From Flavobacteriales bacterium (GTDB lineage Bacteria > Bacteroidota > Bacteroidia > Flavobacteriales_F > PHOS-HE28), in contig JADKJM010000005.1 in assembly GCA_016721005.1 (NCBI GenBank), forward strand, positions 434,001 through 498,000: a stretch of DNA of 64,000 nucleotides, given 5' to 3'. A program made the translations under genes and the position numbers. Positions 44,109 through 52,870 of this stretch are shown piece by piece (position 1 is the stretch's first letter; every line of letters begins with the position of its first letter). The notes under the pieces were generated by a model. It had not been told where the DNA came from and did no database searches. It was given only the letters and a program-made list of their open reading frames with translations.

Positions 44109-44774
44109 CTACCACGTCATCGCATCCCTCTCACTCCTCCGCAACCGCGTGCTGAAGCCCAACCCGAAGAGCAGATTCTGGTAGACATGGTCCTCCGTGG
44201 TCTGCTTGCGGCCGGGGAATTCGTTGAGGCCGAGATCACCAGCGCTGAAGTGCGCGGCTTGGTTGTCGTAGCCGACCAATAGCCCGAAGGCGAGGTTGTC
44301 CGTGGCGTGGATGTACCATGCCGTGCCCAAGGACCAGTAGAGCACAGGTGCTTGTTGGCCGGTGCAGATGGCGCAATCGAAATCGTAGGTCGCCATGCCG
44401 ACGCGCAGGTTCAGTTCATAGAAGGTGCGTTCGCTGGTGTAGCGCTCCAACTGCACTTTGCCGTAGAGCGCCAAGCGACGCACATCACCGCTGACGATCC
44501 GCGGCGCCAGCGCGCGTTGCTTCAAGGTGAACCAGGACATGTTACCCCCCACACCCAAGCCGATGCCATGGCGGATGGGCACTTGGAAGGTGGCCCCCAC
44601 TTGCCCGATGGTCTCGGTGATGCTGTTGAACAAGGGGTTGCGGAAGGAGACCGGCATGACGAGATCCCCCTTGATGGTGGAACTGACGTCGCCTTCCTTG
44701 GTCCGCTTTTGCGCGATGGCCTGCACGACGAGAAGTAGCGCGACGGAACAGGCGATGGTGCGGAGGTGCGTCAT
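44109..44774 (-). CDS. Outer-membrane beta-barrel-like protein
   Basis: A 221-residue protein with a signal peptide (ACSVALLLVVQAIAQ) and alternating strands typical of an OmpW/PorT-like barrel (GQVGATFQVPIRHGIGLGVG, RRLALYGKVQLERYTSE, LLFGLGFSTRLRR). The start overlaps the stop of the membrane-anchored gene before it by four bases. The function is unknown. Confidence 0.65.
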   Translation of the reverse strand: MTHLRTIACSVALLLVVQAIAQKRTKEGDVSSTIKGDLVMPVSFRNPLFNSITETIGQVGATFQVPIRHGIGLGVGGNMSWFTLKQRALAPRIVSGDVRRLALYGKVQLERYTSERTFYELNLRVGMATYDFDCAICTGQQAPVLYWSLGTAWYIHATDNLAFGLLVGYDNQAAHFSAGDLGLNEFPGRKQTTEDHVYQNLLFGLGFSTRLRRSERDAMTW

Positions 44775-45151
44775 ACGGTGCGAAGACGGAACTGGCGGAC
44801 CGTTCGTTGCGTGCCGGTATCCAATTGCACGTGGTAGAGGCCATCGGTGAGTGCGGGGAGGTCGAGGTGGATGGGATCCGCGCCGGCTTCCAGGACATGG
44901 ACCGGCCAGGTGTGTATCTGCTCGTGGGCCGCAGAGAGGAGGAAGGCGTGAAGGGTCTGTTTGCTGGGTACTTTCAACGCAACGCGGAGACGGGCCGGGT
45001 GGTATTCCACTTCCAGTTGGAGCAATTCCAAGTGCTGCGGGGCGGGGAGGTCGCGAGCGATGACGTTGTGCTTGAACCGACGCCAAAGGACGACCACGAG
45101 CATGATCGGGAGGGTGATCAGGAGGGCGGTGCGGATGGTGAGGAGGTCCAT
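44771..45151 (-). CDS. Membrane-anchored hypothetical protein
   Basis: A 126-residue protein with one N-terminal helix (ALLITLPIMLVVVLW) followed by a basic RRFKHN and a probable beta-sandwich (LELLQLEVEYHPARLRVALK, DPIHLDLPALTDGLYHVQLD). I recognise no family; the end resembles the tail of T9SS-type beta domains but lacks the sorting motif. It is coupled to the barrel gene. Confidence 0.6.
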   Translation of the reverse strand: MDLLTIRTALLITLPIMLVVVLWRRFKHNVIARDLPAPQHLELLQLEVEYHPARLRVALKVPSKQTLHAFLLSAAHEQIHTWPVHVLEAGADPIHLDLPALTDGLYHVQLDTGTQRTVRQFRLRTV

Positions 45152-45211
45152 GGCTAACGGCAGGAGAGTGCAGTGGAGTACGTGGCGCGCGTGATGGGGG
45201 AATGCAAGATC

Positions 45212-45248
45212 TCACGCAGAGGCGCAGAGAACGCAGAGGGCGCAGAGA
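45212..45248. repeat. Solitary copy of the CGCAGAG repeat
   Basis: TCACGCAGAGGCGCAGAG followed by AACGCAGAGGGCGCAGAG, a run of nine-base GCGCAGAGR-like units. The same sequence frames the GxxExxY gene at 52422 and 52894. No GxxExxY remnant is visible beside this copy. The rest of the 210-base gap (45152-45361) holds nothing recognisable. Confidence 0.75.
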
Positions 45249-45361
45249 AAGCAAAGAGAGGTGGAAGAAATGCGGAGATGAGGGCGCAGAGGGTCCGCCG
45301 GGGCGGACAAATACCGTGGAGGTTCTGAGTAATGCGGGTTGTGAGGCGGCGGCTGAACATT

Positions 45362-45637
45362 TCAGAGGGTGATGACACCTGAAATGGTAGAGGCGCGGTC
45401 GTAGCGGGCGATGACCTCATCGGCAGAGACCATGACCTCGCGGACGGTGATGCTGACGTACTTGCCGCCGGTGGAGTACTTGCGCGTGACTTCGCTTTCG
45501 GCGGGGAAGAGGGCGAGGACGGCGTCGAGTCGCTCGGGGTCGGGTTCGAGGACGAACTTGAACATGTACACGGACGGCCACGCGTGTACCTTATCGAGAC
45601 TTGCTCGCAACCGCTCCTTCGCTTCCTCGCTCAACAT
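45362..45637 (-). CDS. DUF493/YbeD-like protein
   Basis: A 91-residue single-domain protein matching DUF493: WPSVYMFKFVLEPDPERLDAVLALF, then EVTRKYSTGGKYVSITVRE and EVIARYDRAS. Members have an ACT-like fold and no proven activity. The start at 45637 (MLSEEAKERLRASLDKV) was chosen; the longer frame has a non-protein-like N-terminus. Confidence 0.85.
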   Translation of the reverse strand: MLSEEAKERLRASLDKVHAWPSVYMFKFVLEPDPERLDAVLALFPAESEVTRKYSTGGKYVSITVREVMVSADEVIARYDRASTISGVITL

Positions 45638-45720
45638 GATCTTACCTTGCCAAAGGTAGCCTGCGGGTTGAACCTGTTCCGGGGCTGCGTGTACAGCAAT
45701 TCGACCCAAGCGATCAAAGC

Positions 45721-46833
45721 ATGTTCCTCCGATCCGTGTTCGTCCTCTTCGTTCTGTCCGGTGCCACAGCCTTCGCGCAGGTGGAAGTCCCTGCGCGGGC
45801 GGAGCAGCAGACCAAGGCCACCGCCGTGCAGGACCCCGTGCAGGGCGGTTGGGCGGCCACTCCTGCCGCTGTGGACCATGAGACGCTCGATCTCTTCGAT
45901 GCGACACGGACACCGGCCCAGGAACTCGATGGCTTGCGGATGCAGCGGAACGAGGCGCTCTCGCGGAACAAGGGTTCGTACACCGCAGCGGACAAGCAGC
46001 AGTTGGATCTGTCTGCGGACCGGATCAACAGTGCGTACCCGAACAGCTTCGAGGCGCACATGGCCAATTTCTACGCGTCGTTCCCCACAGTGCGTTCGTT
46101 CACTGAACTCGGCGCGGCTGCGACCAACGCACCCGAGCGCATTGAATTGGTGGGGCCGCAATTGGCAGCAGCTGCGCGGCAGGATGATCAGCCCACGTTG
46201 GTGGCACGTGCGAAGGACATGAAGGCGCGTGGCGGCGTGGCTCCCCCACTCTACCTGTACGCCGAGGATCTGTTGAAGTCCGTGGATGAGAAAGGTGTAC
46301 TGATCGCCGCAGGCGAAATGGATGCCTACCCGCTTTGGGTGAAGCAATTCGCGGAAGGCAAACGAACGGATGTGCTGGTGATCGATCGGCGCATGTTGCC
46401 CGATCCGGAGTACCGCGGACGCATGTGGGGACGCGCTGGAGCTACGGGAACTGTTCCGCCGGATGAGGCCTCCTTCATTGCCAAGCTGCACACTTCCACA
46501 GGTAGGCCGGTATTCCTTTCACTTGCTGTCGGTGCTGAAGTGGCACGCACCCATGCCGCGCTGCTGAGCGTGACCGGCCTCGCGATGCGGATGAGCGAAA
46601 GCGCACGCGGCGATATGGCGAAGCTCGGTTCCCTGTGGAAAGGCATGCGCAAACCGACGGACGCCGGACCGATCTCGAAGAATTATCTGATCCCCGGATC
46701 GTTGTTGTTGAAGTACTACCGCGCGATGGATGATGAACGCAACGCCTCCGAGTTGGAAGCCGAACTGCGCATCATGGCGCAACAGTTGGGCGCCACGCAG
46801 AGCATGATCACCAACGGCATCTTCCTGCACTGA
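45721..46833 (+). CDS. Secreted hypothetical protein upstream of an ECF sigma gene
   Basis: A 370-residue protein with a signal peptide (VFVLFVLSGATAFAQ). Its mature part is largely helical and not assigned to a family; residues around ELDGLRMQRNEALSRNKGSY and LKYYRAMDDERNASELEAEL suggest TPR-like packing. A central piece (TDVLVIDRRMLPDPEYRG) resembles an alpha/beta core. It ends two bases before the sigma factor gene and is probably expressed with it. Confidence 0.7.
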   Translation: MFLRSVFVLFVLSGATAFAQVEVPARAEQQTKATAVQDPVQGGWAATPAAVDHETLDLFDATRTPAQELDGLRMQRNEALSRNKGSYTAADKQQLDLSADRINSAYPNSFEAHMANFYASFPTVRSFTELGAAATNAPERIELVGPQLAAAARQDDQPTLVARAKDMKARGGVAPPLYLYAEDLLKSVDEKGVLIAAGEMDAYPLWVKQFAEGKRTDVLVIDRRMLPDPEYRGRMWGRAGATGTVPPDEASFIAKLHTSTGRPVFLSLAVGAEVARTHAALLSVTGLAMRMSESARGDMAKLGSLWKGMRKPTDAGPISKNYLIPGSLLLKYYRAMDDERNASELEAELRIMAQQLGATQSMITNGIFLH

Positions 46834-46835
46834 CC

Positions 46836-47432
46836 ATGGGCGTGTTCAGCAAGGAATACACCACGCAGAGCGACGAGCGCCTGATGGAGCTCGTGGTCCG
46901 CGGCGATGAGCGGGCGTTCGGCGCGGTGTACGACCGCTACCACGGCAGACTGCTGAACTACTTCCACCGGATGCTCTGGCACGATCGCGAACGCTCCAAG
47001 GACATGTTGCAGGACCTGTTCACCAAGTTGGCGCAACGCCCCACCAGCTACGATCCCTCGCGGCCCTTCCAGACCTGGATCTTCAGCGTGGCGAACAACA
47101 TGTGCAAGAACGCCTACCGTCATGAAGTAGTGGTGCGCGCGGCGGCGGTCGAGTTGCGCGCCGGTCCTGATCGCGTGGAAGCCACCAACGGCATCGGCGT
47201 GGATCACGAGCTATTCCGCGATCGCTTGCAGGAGGAATTGGAGAAGTTGGACCCCGACCACAAAGCCACCTTCGTGATGCGGCACCACGAGGACATGGCC
47301 ATCAAGGAGATCGCCCTCGCCTTCGGTTGTTCCGAAGGCACGGTGAAGAGCCGCTTGTTCTACACATTGAAGAAACTGGCCGAACGCATGAAAGAATTCA
47401 ACCCTAACGCCGTGTACCATGGAAAGGCGTGA
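46836..47432 (+). CDS. ECF-type RNA polymerase sigma factor
   Basis: A 198-residue sigma-70 family ECF factor. Region 2 is RAFGAVYDRYHGRLLNYFHR with DMLQDLFTKLAQ and PFQTWIFSVANNMCKNAYR. Region 4 is LDPDHKATFVMRHHEDMAIKEIA followed by GCSEGTVKSRLFYTLKKLAE. It overlaps the following anti-sigma-like gene by 14 bases. Confidence 0.94.
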   Translation: MGVFSKEYTTQSDERLMELVVRGDERAFGAVYDRYHGRLLNYFHRMLWHDRERSKDMLQDLFTKLAQRPTSYDPSRPFQTWIFSVANNMCKNAYRHEVVVRAAAVELRAGPDRVEATNGIGVDHELFRDRLQEELEKLDPDHKATFVMRHHEDMAIKEIALAFGCSEGTVKSRLFYTLKKLAERMKEFNPNAVYHGKA

Positions 47433-48363
47433 ACACTACGACCCGGAGGACATCGAGAACCTCCTGCAGGAACGATCCTACGACGAACTGTTGGAGGAGG
47501 AGCGCGCCTATGTGCTGCGCCACATCAGCGGACGCGCCGAGTACGAGGCCATGCGCCAACTGCTCGGCCAGGTACGCGAGGATGATCGTCGCCGCGAACC
47601 GATCACCGTGGAGCCGGAGATCCGCGACCACATCATGGCCGCCTTCCGCGCCAACCAGCGTCCGCAATGGCGGGTCTGGCTGAACAGCATCGGTGGTTTG
47701 TTGTGGCCGAAGGAACTCTCGGCCATGTGGAAGGAGAACCGTTTGCTGCGTCCAGCGCTGGCATTCGCTTCACTCGCGTTGCTGATCGTAGCGGGCGTGT
47801 GGATGATCCAGACCGCGACGAACAACAAGGAGTCCGCGCAAGTGGCCGAGTTGAAGAAAGAGGAACCGGCAAAGCTGAAGGTGGCTGAACCGAGCGTACC
47901 CGCGACGGAGAACCAGAGCGTATTCGAGCCTGCACCACCGCCTACGCAGCAACCTGCTGGATCGCTGAAGGAAGTTGGGACCACCGCAGGTGCGACGCGC
48001 TCGTTCAATGAGGTCGAAATGGACGCAGCGCCGGTGTCGGGGAATGCCCAACTACTTGAAGTGGCCGCTGATGAGTCCGTGGCGGAGAAGAAGGACGGCA
48101 ACCTGGATGAGCGAAGGGAGGGTGAACGAGCGCGTGCGCCGATCACCACGGATGTGGTTACGCTGCAGTCCGCTGCTGGGGCCACGCAAAGCGGTACGCA
48201 TGTGGTCACCGAAGAGGAATTGACCATGAACACCAGCGTAGCGAATGCCACCGGCAAGGTGACGAAGGCGGTGTTGAAGGAAAAGGCGGAACGTACGGCC
48301 AGTGTCAGCACCACGTTGAGCGCCAATCCGGAGTTGCTCGCGCTGATCGGCGCTGGCTGGTAA
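47419..48363 (+). CDS. Anti-sigma-factor-like membrane protein
   Basis: A 314-residue protein with a cytosolic N-terminal helical region (YDPEDIENLLQERSYDELLEEER ... YEAMRQLLGQVRED), one membrane helix (ALAFASLALLIVAGVWMI) and a long low-complexity extracytoplasmic part rich in Ala, Glu, Thr. Position and layout are those of an anti-sigma factor controlling the preceding ECF sigma. The zinc-binding HxxxCxxC motif is not seen. Confidence 0.78.
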   Translation: MERREHYDPEDIENLLQERSYDELLEEERAYVLRHISGRAEYEAMRQLLGQVREDDRRREPITVEPEIRDHIMAAFRANQRPQWRVWLNSIGGLLWPKELSAMWKENRLLRPALAFASLALLIVAGVWMIQTATNNKESAQVAELKKEEPAKLKVAEPSVPATENQSVFEPAPPPTQQPAGSLKEVGTTAGATRSFNEVEMDAAPVSGNAQLLEVAADESVAEKKDGNLDERREGERARAPITTDVVTLQSAAGATQSGTHVVTEEELTMNTSVANATGKVTKAVLKEKAERTASVSTTLSANPELLALIGAGW

Positions 48364-48711
48364 CTACTCGATGGTAAAGACCTGACTGATCGCGAAATCG
48401 CGGGCCTGAACGGAAACCGTGTGCGTTCCCTTGGGGAATACCCCCTTGTCCAAGCGGCGGACCAGTTCACCGGTGCGCGCGTTGCCTTCTTCGCGATAAA
48501 GCACCCGGCCCCGTTGGTCCTTGATCTCCATCACCACCTCACCGATCCGGCGGCAATTGTCGATCTGGATCTGCACCATGCCCGATGTACGTGAACAGGA
48601 GATCCGCATGTTCGCCTTCGGGTCGCAATGCCGACCGTCGCTACCACCGGGAGCGGCGATCAGCGCAGCAGCGAACAGCATGGACCCGAAGAGGTTCAGC
48701 GTGCGTTTCAT
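48364..48711 (-). CDS. Small secreted protein with a T9SS-like beta domain
   Basis: A 115-residue protein with a signal peptide (LNLFGSMLFAAALIAAPGG). The mature part has three cysteines and a region VVMEIKDQRGRVLYREEG ... GVFPKGTHTVSVQ that imitates the core of a sorting domain (xLYDxxGRxV...LxxGxYxl), without the initial PNP motif. It is convergent with the anti-sigma gene, with no gap. The start at 48711 gives the signal peptide. Confidence 0.6.
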   Translation of the reverse strand: MKRTLNLFGSMLFAAALIAAPGGSDGRHCDPKANMRISCSRTSGMVQIQIDNCRRIGEVVMEIKDQRGRVLYREEGNARTGELVRRLDKGVFPKGTHTVSVQARDFAISQVFTIE

Positions 48712-48794
48712 GAAGGCGAAGATAGGAGAAGCCGGGAAAGGATCAAAATCCGGCTCCAGGGCAACCGCATCAAAATTCCAGGCCATGGTCATGT

Positions 48795-49019
48795 GGTCGG
48801 GCCTTCAGCCCTCCGGCTCATTCGGCACCGCCTGCCCATGGCTTCGCCACGGGGCAGGCATCAGGTCGGGCCTTCAGCCCTTCCCCGAACGGGTGTGTCA
48901 CGCCAATATCACCCTTCTCATAGCGCGTCGAGGGCCAACGGCCCGGCATCATCCCAGCCGATGGCCACGCCATTGGCTGGGATGATGCATGTGGTATTCA
49001 AGGGCTGAAGGCCCGGACC
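48795..49019. repeat. Intergenic palindromic repeat cluster
   Basis: GGTCGGGCCTTCAGCCCT occurs at 48795-48812 and 48864-48881, and its inverse AGGGCTGAAGGCCCGGACC at 49001-49019. Between them CATCATCCCAGCC (48947-48959) pairs perfectly with GGCTGGGATGATG (48975-48987), a 13-bp stem. The whole 340-base gap is filled by this and can fold into one large structure. Confidence 0.75.
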
Positions 49020-49054
49020 AAGAGGTGAAGAAGATGCGATTGCCCTGATCCCGG

Positions 49055-50047
49055 CTAGGCCAGGTCGAATGGTGCATCCACCATCAACTCACGGTCGGTG
49101 GTGTGCAAGGCATAGTTGAAGCCCTTGCGCAAGGCCCATCCGCCGAAGGCACCATCAGCACGGATCGCGAGGAAGCCGATCTGCATATCCACCAACTCCT
49201 TGTGCTTGCGTTGCACGCGCAGGACCACTTCGTGACAGGCCTCCTCGGGTGTGCGGCCTTGGCGCATGAGTTCCACCACCGTGTGGCTGCCCGCCGTGCG
49301 GATCGCCAATTCGCCAACACCGGTGGCACAGGCCGCACCGGCCTCGCCATCCACGAATAGCCCGGCACCGATGATGGGTGAATCCCCCACCCTGCCGTGG
49401 ATCTTGTACGCCAATCCACTGGTGGTACATGAACCCGCCAACCTGCCGTTCGCATCGATGGCGACCATTCCAATGGTATCGTGGTTCTCGATGTTCGCCA
49501 CCGGCTTGTAGTTGCTGGTCCTGGCCCACTCCTCCCAATCGGCTTTCACTTCGGGGATGGTGATATCGTTCCGTGAGAAACCGTTCTCCAACGCCCAACG
49601 CTCCGCCCCGGCTCCTACAAGCATCACGTGCGGTGTGCGTTCCATCACGGCGCGGGCAATGCTGATCGGGTGTTCGAAGTGTTGAACGAAAGCGACGGAT
49701 CCTGCACGACCCTCGTGATCCTGGATGCATGCGTCAAGCGTGACGTGTCCATCCCGATCCGGTCGTCCTCCGAGCCCGACGCTGCGATTGGTGAAGTCGC
49801 TCTCCACCACGGCGACACCTTGTTCCACCGCATCCAGCACACTTCCACCGGCGGTGAGTACTTCCCACGCTTTCGCATTGGCGGGCATGCCGTGGATCCA
49901 CGTGCTGAGGATCACCGGACCCTTTGTGAAGGACAGCGGTGCATCCACGGCTTTCTCTTCTGCTCCTTCTTCCTTCGGGAAACAACCCGTGGCGAGTGCG
50001 GCGGAACCGGCGAGGCCGAGCTTGAGAAAGTGTCTGCGGTCGTTCAT
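49055..50047 (-). CDS. Glycosylasparaginase (AGA-type Ntn hydrolase)
   Basis: A 330-residue enzyme cleaving the GlcNAc-asparagine bond of N-glycopeptides, or a related isoaspartyl peptidase. The autoprocessing site is HD-T-IGMVAID, with Thr becoming the nucleophile; GAGLFVDGEAGAACATGVGE forms the substrate site. The N-terminus (NDRRHFLKLGLAGSAALATGC) has a twin-arginine-type signal and a lipobox, so it is exported. It is divergent from the sugar permease gene. Confidence 0.92.
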   Translation of the reverse strand: MNDRRHFLKLGLAGSAALATGCFPKEEGAEEKAVDAPLSFTKGPVILSTWIHGMPANAKAWEVLTAGGSVLDAVEQGVAVVESDFTNRSVGLGGRPDRDGHVTLDACIQDHEGRAGSVAFVQHFEHPISIARAVMERTPHVMLVGAGAERWALENGFSRNDITIPEVKADWEEWARTSNYKPVANIENHDTIGMVAIDANGRLAGSCTTSGLAYKIHGRVGDSPIIGAGLFVDGEAGAACATGVGELAIRTAGSHTVVELMRQGRTPEEACHEVVLRVQRKHKELVDMQIGFLAIRADGAFGGWALRKGFNYALHTTDRELMVDAPFDLA

Positions 50048-50114
50048 GGCGGTCGAAGGTAGTCGTGCATATCATGCGGCGAAGAAGTCACCGGAGGCCG
50101 CCTACATTGGCCCC

Positions 50115-51503
50115 ATGCGCTTCAACCGGGCCACGGCCTATCCGATGGTGGTGCTCACCACGCTATTCTTCATGTGGGGCTTCATGACGGTGATGAACGA
50201 CGTACTGATCCCGCACCTACGCACGGTGTTCCCTGACATGCCCTGGTGGCAAACGCTGAGCGTGAACCTCTGCTTCTTCGGCGCGTACTTCTTCGGCTCG
50301 TTGGCCTATTACCTCAACTCGCAAGGCGGCGTGGACCCGATCGCGCGGTTCGGATACAAGCGTGCGCTCATCGCTGGACTTCTTCTATCGGCATGCGGGA
50401 CGGCGCTGTTCGTGCCAGCTAGCTACATCAACCTTTTCGCGTTCTACCTGCTTGCGCTGTTCGTCCTCGGATTGGGCTTCACCCTCTTACAGATCGCGGC
50501 GAATCCGTTCGTGGCCATCATCGGCGCACCCGAAGGGGCGAGTAGTCGATTGAACATGGCGCAGGCCTTCAACTCGCTCGGTACCACACTCGCTCCGATC
50601 ATCGGAGGTACGTTGATCTTCTCCGACTTCAAGGGTGATGCGGCGGTGCGATGGCCGTACGTCGCGTTCACCGTATTGCTCCTACTGCAAGCGGTGTGGG
50701 TGTACTTCACCACACTTCCGGAACCACCGCATGTAAGTGCAGGGAAGAGTAATGCGCTCAGGCATCCGCAATTGCGCTGGGGCATGGTGGCGATCTTCTG
50801 CTACGTCGGCGCAGAGGTCGCCATCGGTAGTTTGATCATCAGTTTCCTCGGGTTGGATTCCGTGATGAGCATGCCTGAAGGAAGCGCCAAACACTTCCTC
50901 AGTCTGTACTGGGGTGGCGCCATGACCGGGCGTTTCCTCGGAGCGATCGCCTTGTCGCGCGGGATGAGCGCGACGCAGCGCTCGTTGGTCATGTTGGCCC
51001 TTGGCGCTGGCATGTTCGTCCTGCTGCTTGCGGTAAACGCCAATTCAACTTTCGCGCTGGAGAATGCGTGGCCGATGGCCGTACTCATCGCCGCGAACCT
51101 CCTCGCGTTCGTCGTTGCTGGACCGAACCCATCCAAGGCGTTGGGCCTTTTCGCGGTCGCGGCGATGGGCTTGCTCGGGTTCGTGATCATGGGTGAAGGC
51201 GCGTGGGCCATGTGGGCGGTGATCGCGATCGGCCTGTTCAACTCGATCATGTGGAGCAACATCTTCACGTTGGCGATCGATGGTCTGGGCAACGACACAT
51301 CACAAGGATCCAGTTTGCTGGTGATGATGATCGTCGGCGGCGCGCTGATCCCTCCTCTGCAAGGCGCGGTCATCGATGTGCTCGGTGTGCAGAAGGTCAC
51401 GACGATGGGATTCCACATCAGCTTCGTTCTGCCGCTCTTGTGCTACGCCTTCCTGGCGTGGTATGGGTTCAAAGGCTCGAAGCATTCACCGATCACCACA
51501 TGA
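50115..51503 (+). CDS. FHS-type sugar:proton symporter (MFS)
   Basis: A 462-residue major-facilitator protein with twelve helices. The segments TTLFFMWGFMTVMNDVLIPHL, LGLGFTLLQIAANPFVAIIG and LNMAQAFNSLGTTLAPIIGG are typical of the FHS (fucose-galactose-glucose) family. It is coupled to the ROK kinase gene by a four-base overlap, so the imported sugar is probably phosphorylated by it. Confidence 0.93.
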   Translation: MRFNRATAYPMVVLTTLFFMWGFMTVMNDVLIPHLRTVFPDMPWWQTLSVNLCFFGAYFFGSLAYYLNSQGGVDPIARFGYKRALIAGLLLSACGTALFVPASYINLFAFYLLALFVLGLGFTLLQIAANPFVAIIGAPEGASSRLNMAQAFNSLGTTLAPIIGGTLIFSDFKGDAAVRWPYVAFTVLLLLQAVWVYFTTLPEPPHVSAGKSNALRHPQLRWGMVAIFCYVGAEVAIGSLIISFLGLDSVMSMPEGSAKHFLSLYWGGAMTGRFLGAIALSRGMSATQRSLVMLALGAGMFVLLLAVNANSTFALENAWPMAVLIAANLLAFVVAGPNPSKALGLFAVAAMGLLGFVIMGEGAWAMWAVIAIGLFNSIMWSNIFTLAIDGLGNDTSQGSSLLVMMIVGGALIPPLQGAVIDVLGVQKVTTMGFHISFVLPLLCYAFLAWYGFKGSKHSPITT

Positions 51504-52411
51504 TCCTCGGTATCGACATTGGCGGAACGACGAGCAAACTCGGGCTCGTTCACGACGGCAAGGTGTTGGCGCGTGCGCGGATCAATACCCTCGGACACGC
51601 GGACGAACATGCTTTTGCGGATGCGTTGGCGGATGCTGGCCACCGTCTCGTACAGGCGGATGATCATCGGCCCTTACGGGCGGTAGGCATCGGTGCACCG
51701 AACGCGAACCAACTGACGGGCATCATCGAGATGGCGCCCAACCTGCCGTGGAAGAACGATGTGCCCTTGGCGCGCATGATGGCCGATCGACTTAATGTGC
51801 CAGCCGTTCTCGGCAACGACGCGAACGCCGCTGCGCTGGGCGAATGGCGCTATGGTGCAGGCCGCGGGATCGATGACCTCTTGGTGGTCACGCTCGGCAC
51901 CGGGGTCGGCAGCGGCTTCATTGTGAATGGCAAGTTGGTGTTGGGAAGCGCTGGCAATGCGGGCGAACTCGGTCATATGATCCTTGTCCCGGATGGGCGA
52001 CAGTGTACGTGCGGAAGGCGAGGTTGTGTGGAAGCATACGTGAGCATTCGTGGGATGCGCGAGACGTACGCGGAACTGGCCGGAAGCGTTGCTGGCATCC
52101 TATCCGAAGAAGGCGTGCTCCCGATAGCGAAAGCGGCGAGCGATGGAGATGCCAACGCTGTTCGAACCTTTGATGAAAGCGCGCGGTGGTTGGCCATTGC
52201 CTTGGCGAACGCGGTGTGCGCCACGGGTCCGAAGCGGATCGTGCTCTTTGGCGGGATCATGCGCAGTGGGGACTTGTTGATGAAGCCGTTGCAGGAGCAC
52301 TTCGGGAAAGTCTTGCTGAACATCTATCAAGGGCGCGTGGACTTGACGGTGAGCGCGCTGGAGGAGGATGACGCGGCGTTGTTGGGGGCTGCTGCGCTTG
52401 GGGAGCAATAG
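51500..52411 (+). CDS. ROK-family sugar kinase
   Basis: A 303-residue ROK kinase. ATP motif LGIDIGGTTSKLGLV, catalytic region VLGNDANAAALGEW, then TLGTGVGSGFIVNG and the zinc-binding signature GELGHM ... CTCGRRGCVEAYVS. ROK kinases phosphorylate glucose, GlcNAc, ManNAc or similar. No HTH is present, so it is an enzyme and not a repressor. It is followed directly by the GxxExxY unit. Confidence 0.94.
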   Translation: MILGIDIGGTTSKLGLVHDGKVLARARINTLGHADEHAFADALADAGHRLVQADDHRPLRAVGIGAPNANQLTGIIEMAPNLPWKNDVPLARMMADRLNVPAVLGNDANAAALGEWRYGAGRGIDDLLVVTLGTGVGSGFIVNGKLVLGSAGNAGELGHMILVPDGRQCTCGRRGCVEAYVSIRGMRETYAELAGSVAGILSEEGVLPIAKAASDGDANAVRTFDESARWLAIALANAVCATGPKRIVLFGGIMRSGDLLMKPLQEHFGKVLLNIYQGRVDLTVSALEEDDAALLGAAALGEQ

Positions 52412-52421
52412 AGGAAGAGTC

Positions 52422-52450
52422 TCACGCAGAGGCGCAGGGGGCGCAGGGGA
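52422..52450 (+). repeat. Left terminal inverted repeat of the GxxExxY unit
   Basis: TCACGCAGAGGCGCAGGGG followed by GCGCAGGGGA; 27 of 29 positions match the inverse of 52894-52922. It begins 11 bases after the ROK stop. Confidence 0.85.
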
Positions 52451-52477
52451 GGGAATAGCAATGGGCAGAGACAACAC

Positions 52478-52870
52478 ATGGAGATCAACACCATTACCGG
52501 GATCATCATCGAGGAATCGATCCGCATCCATCGCGAGATCGGTCCCGGATTGCTGGAGTCGGTCTATGAAGCTGTACTCGCAAAGCGGTTGGCCGATCGC
52601 GGGTTGAAGGTGGCATGTCAAGTGCCAGTGAGGGTCGTGATAGACGGCGAGGAATTTCCTGTGGGCTTCCGGATCGACATGCTCGTGGAGGACCTGGTCA
52701 TCGTGGAACTGAAATCCGTCGAGGAAGTTCCCGCGGTCGACTTCAAGCGCGTGCAGACCTATCTCCGTTTGAAGGATCTTCGGATCGCGTTGCTTATCAA
52801 TTTCGGGAAGGAGACCTTGCTCGAAGGGTTGTCACGCATCGCCAACAAGTACATCGAAGACCGATCATGA
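52478..52870 (+). CDS. GxxExxY protein (PD-(D/E)xK-fold)
   Basis: A 130-residue protein with the name-giving motif G24-L-L-E27-S-V-Y30 (IGPGLLESVYEAVL). The nuclease-like pattern is D67 (FRIDMLV) and E77-L-K79 (IVELKSV), with Q93 following in RVQTYL. The family is widespread, often near repeats, and has no proven function. The gene is framed by the inverted repeats above, and its stop overlaps the annotated GH92 start by four bases. Confidence 0.92.
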   Translation: MEINTITGIIIEESIRIHREIGPGLLESVYEAVLAKRLADRGLKVACQVPVRVVIDGEEFPVGFRIDMLVEDLVIVELKSVEEVPAVDFKRVQTYLRLKDLRIALLINFGKETLLEGLSRIANKYIEDRS

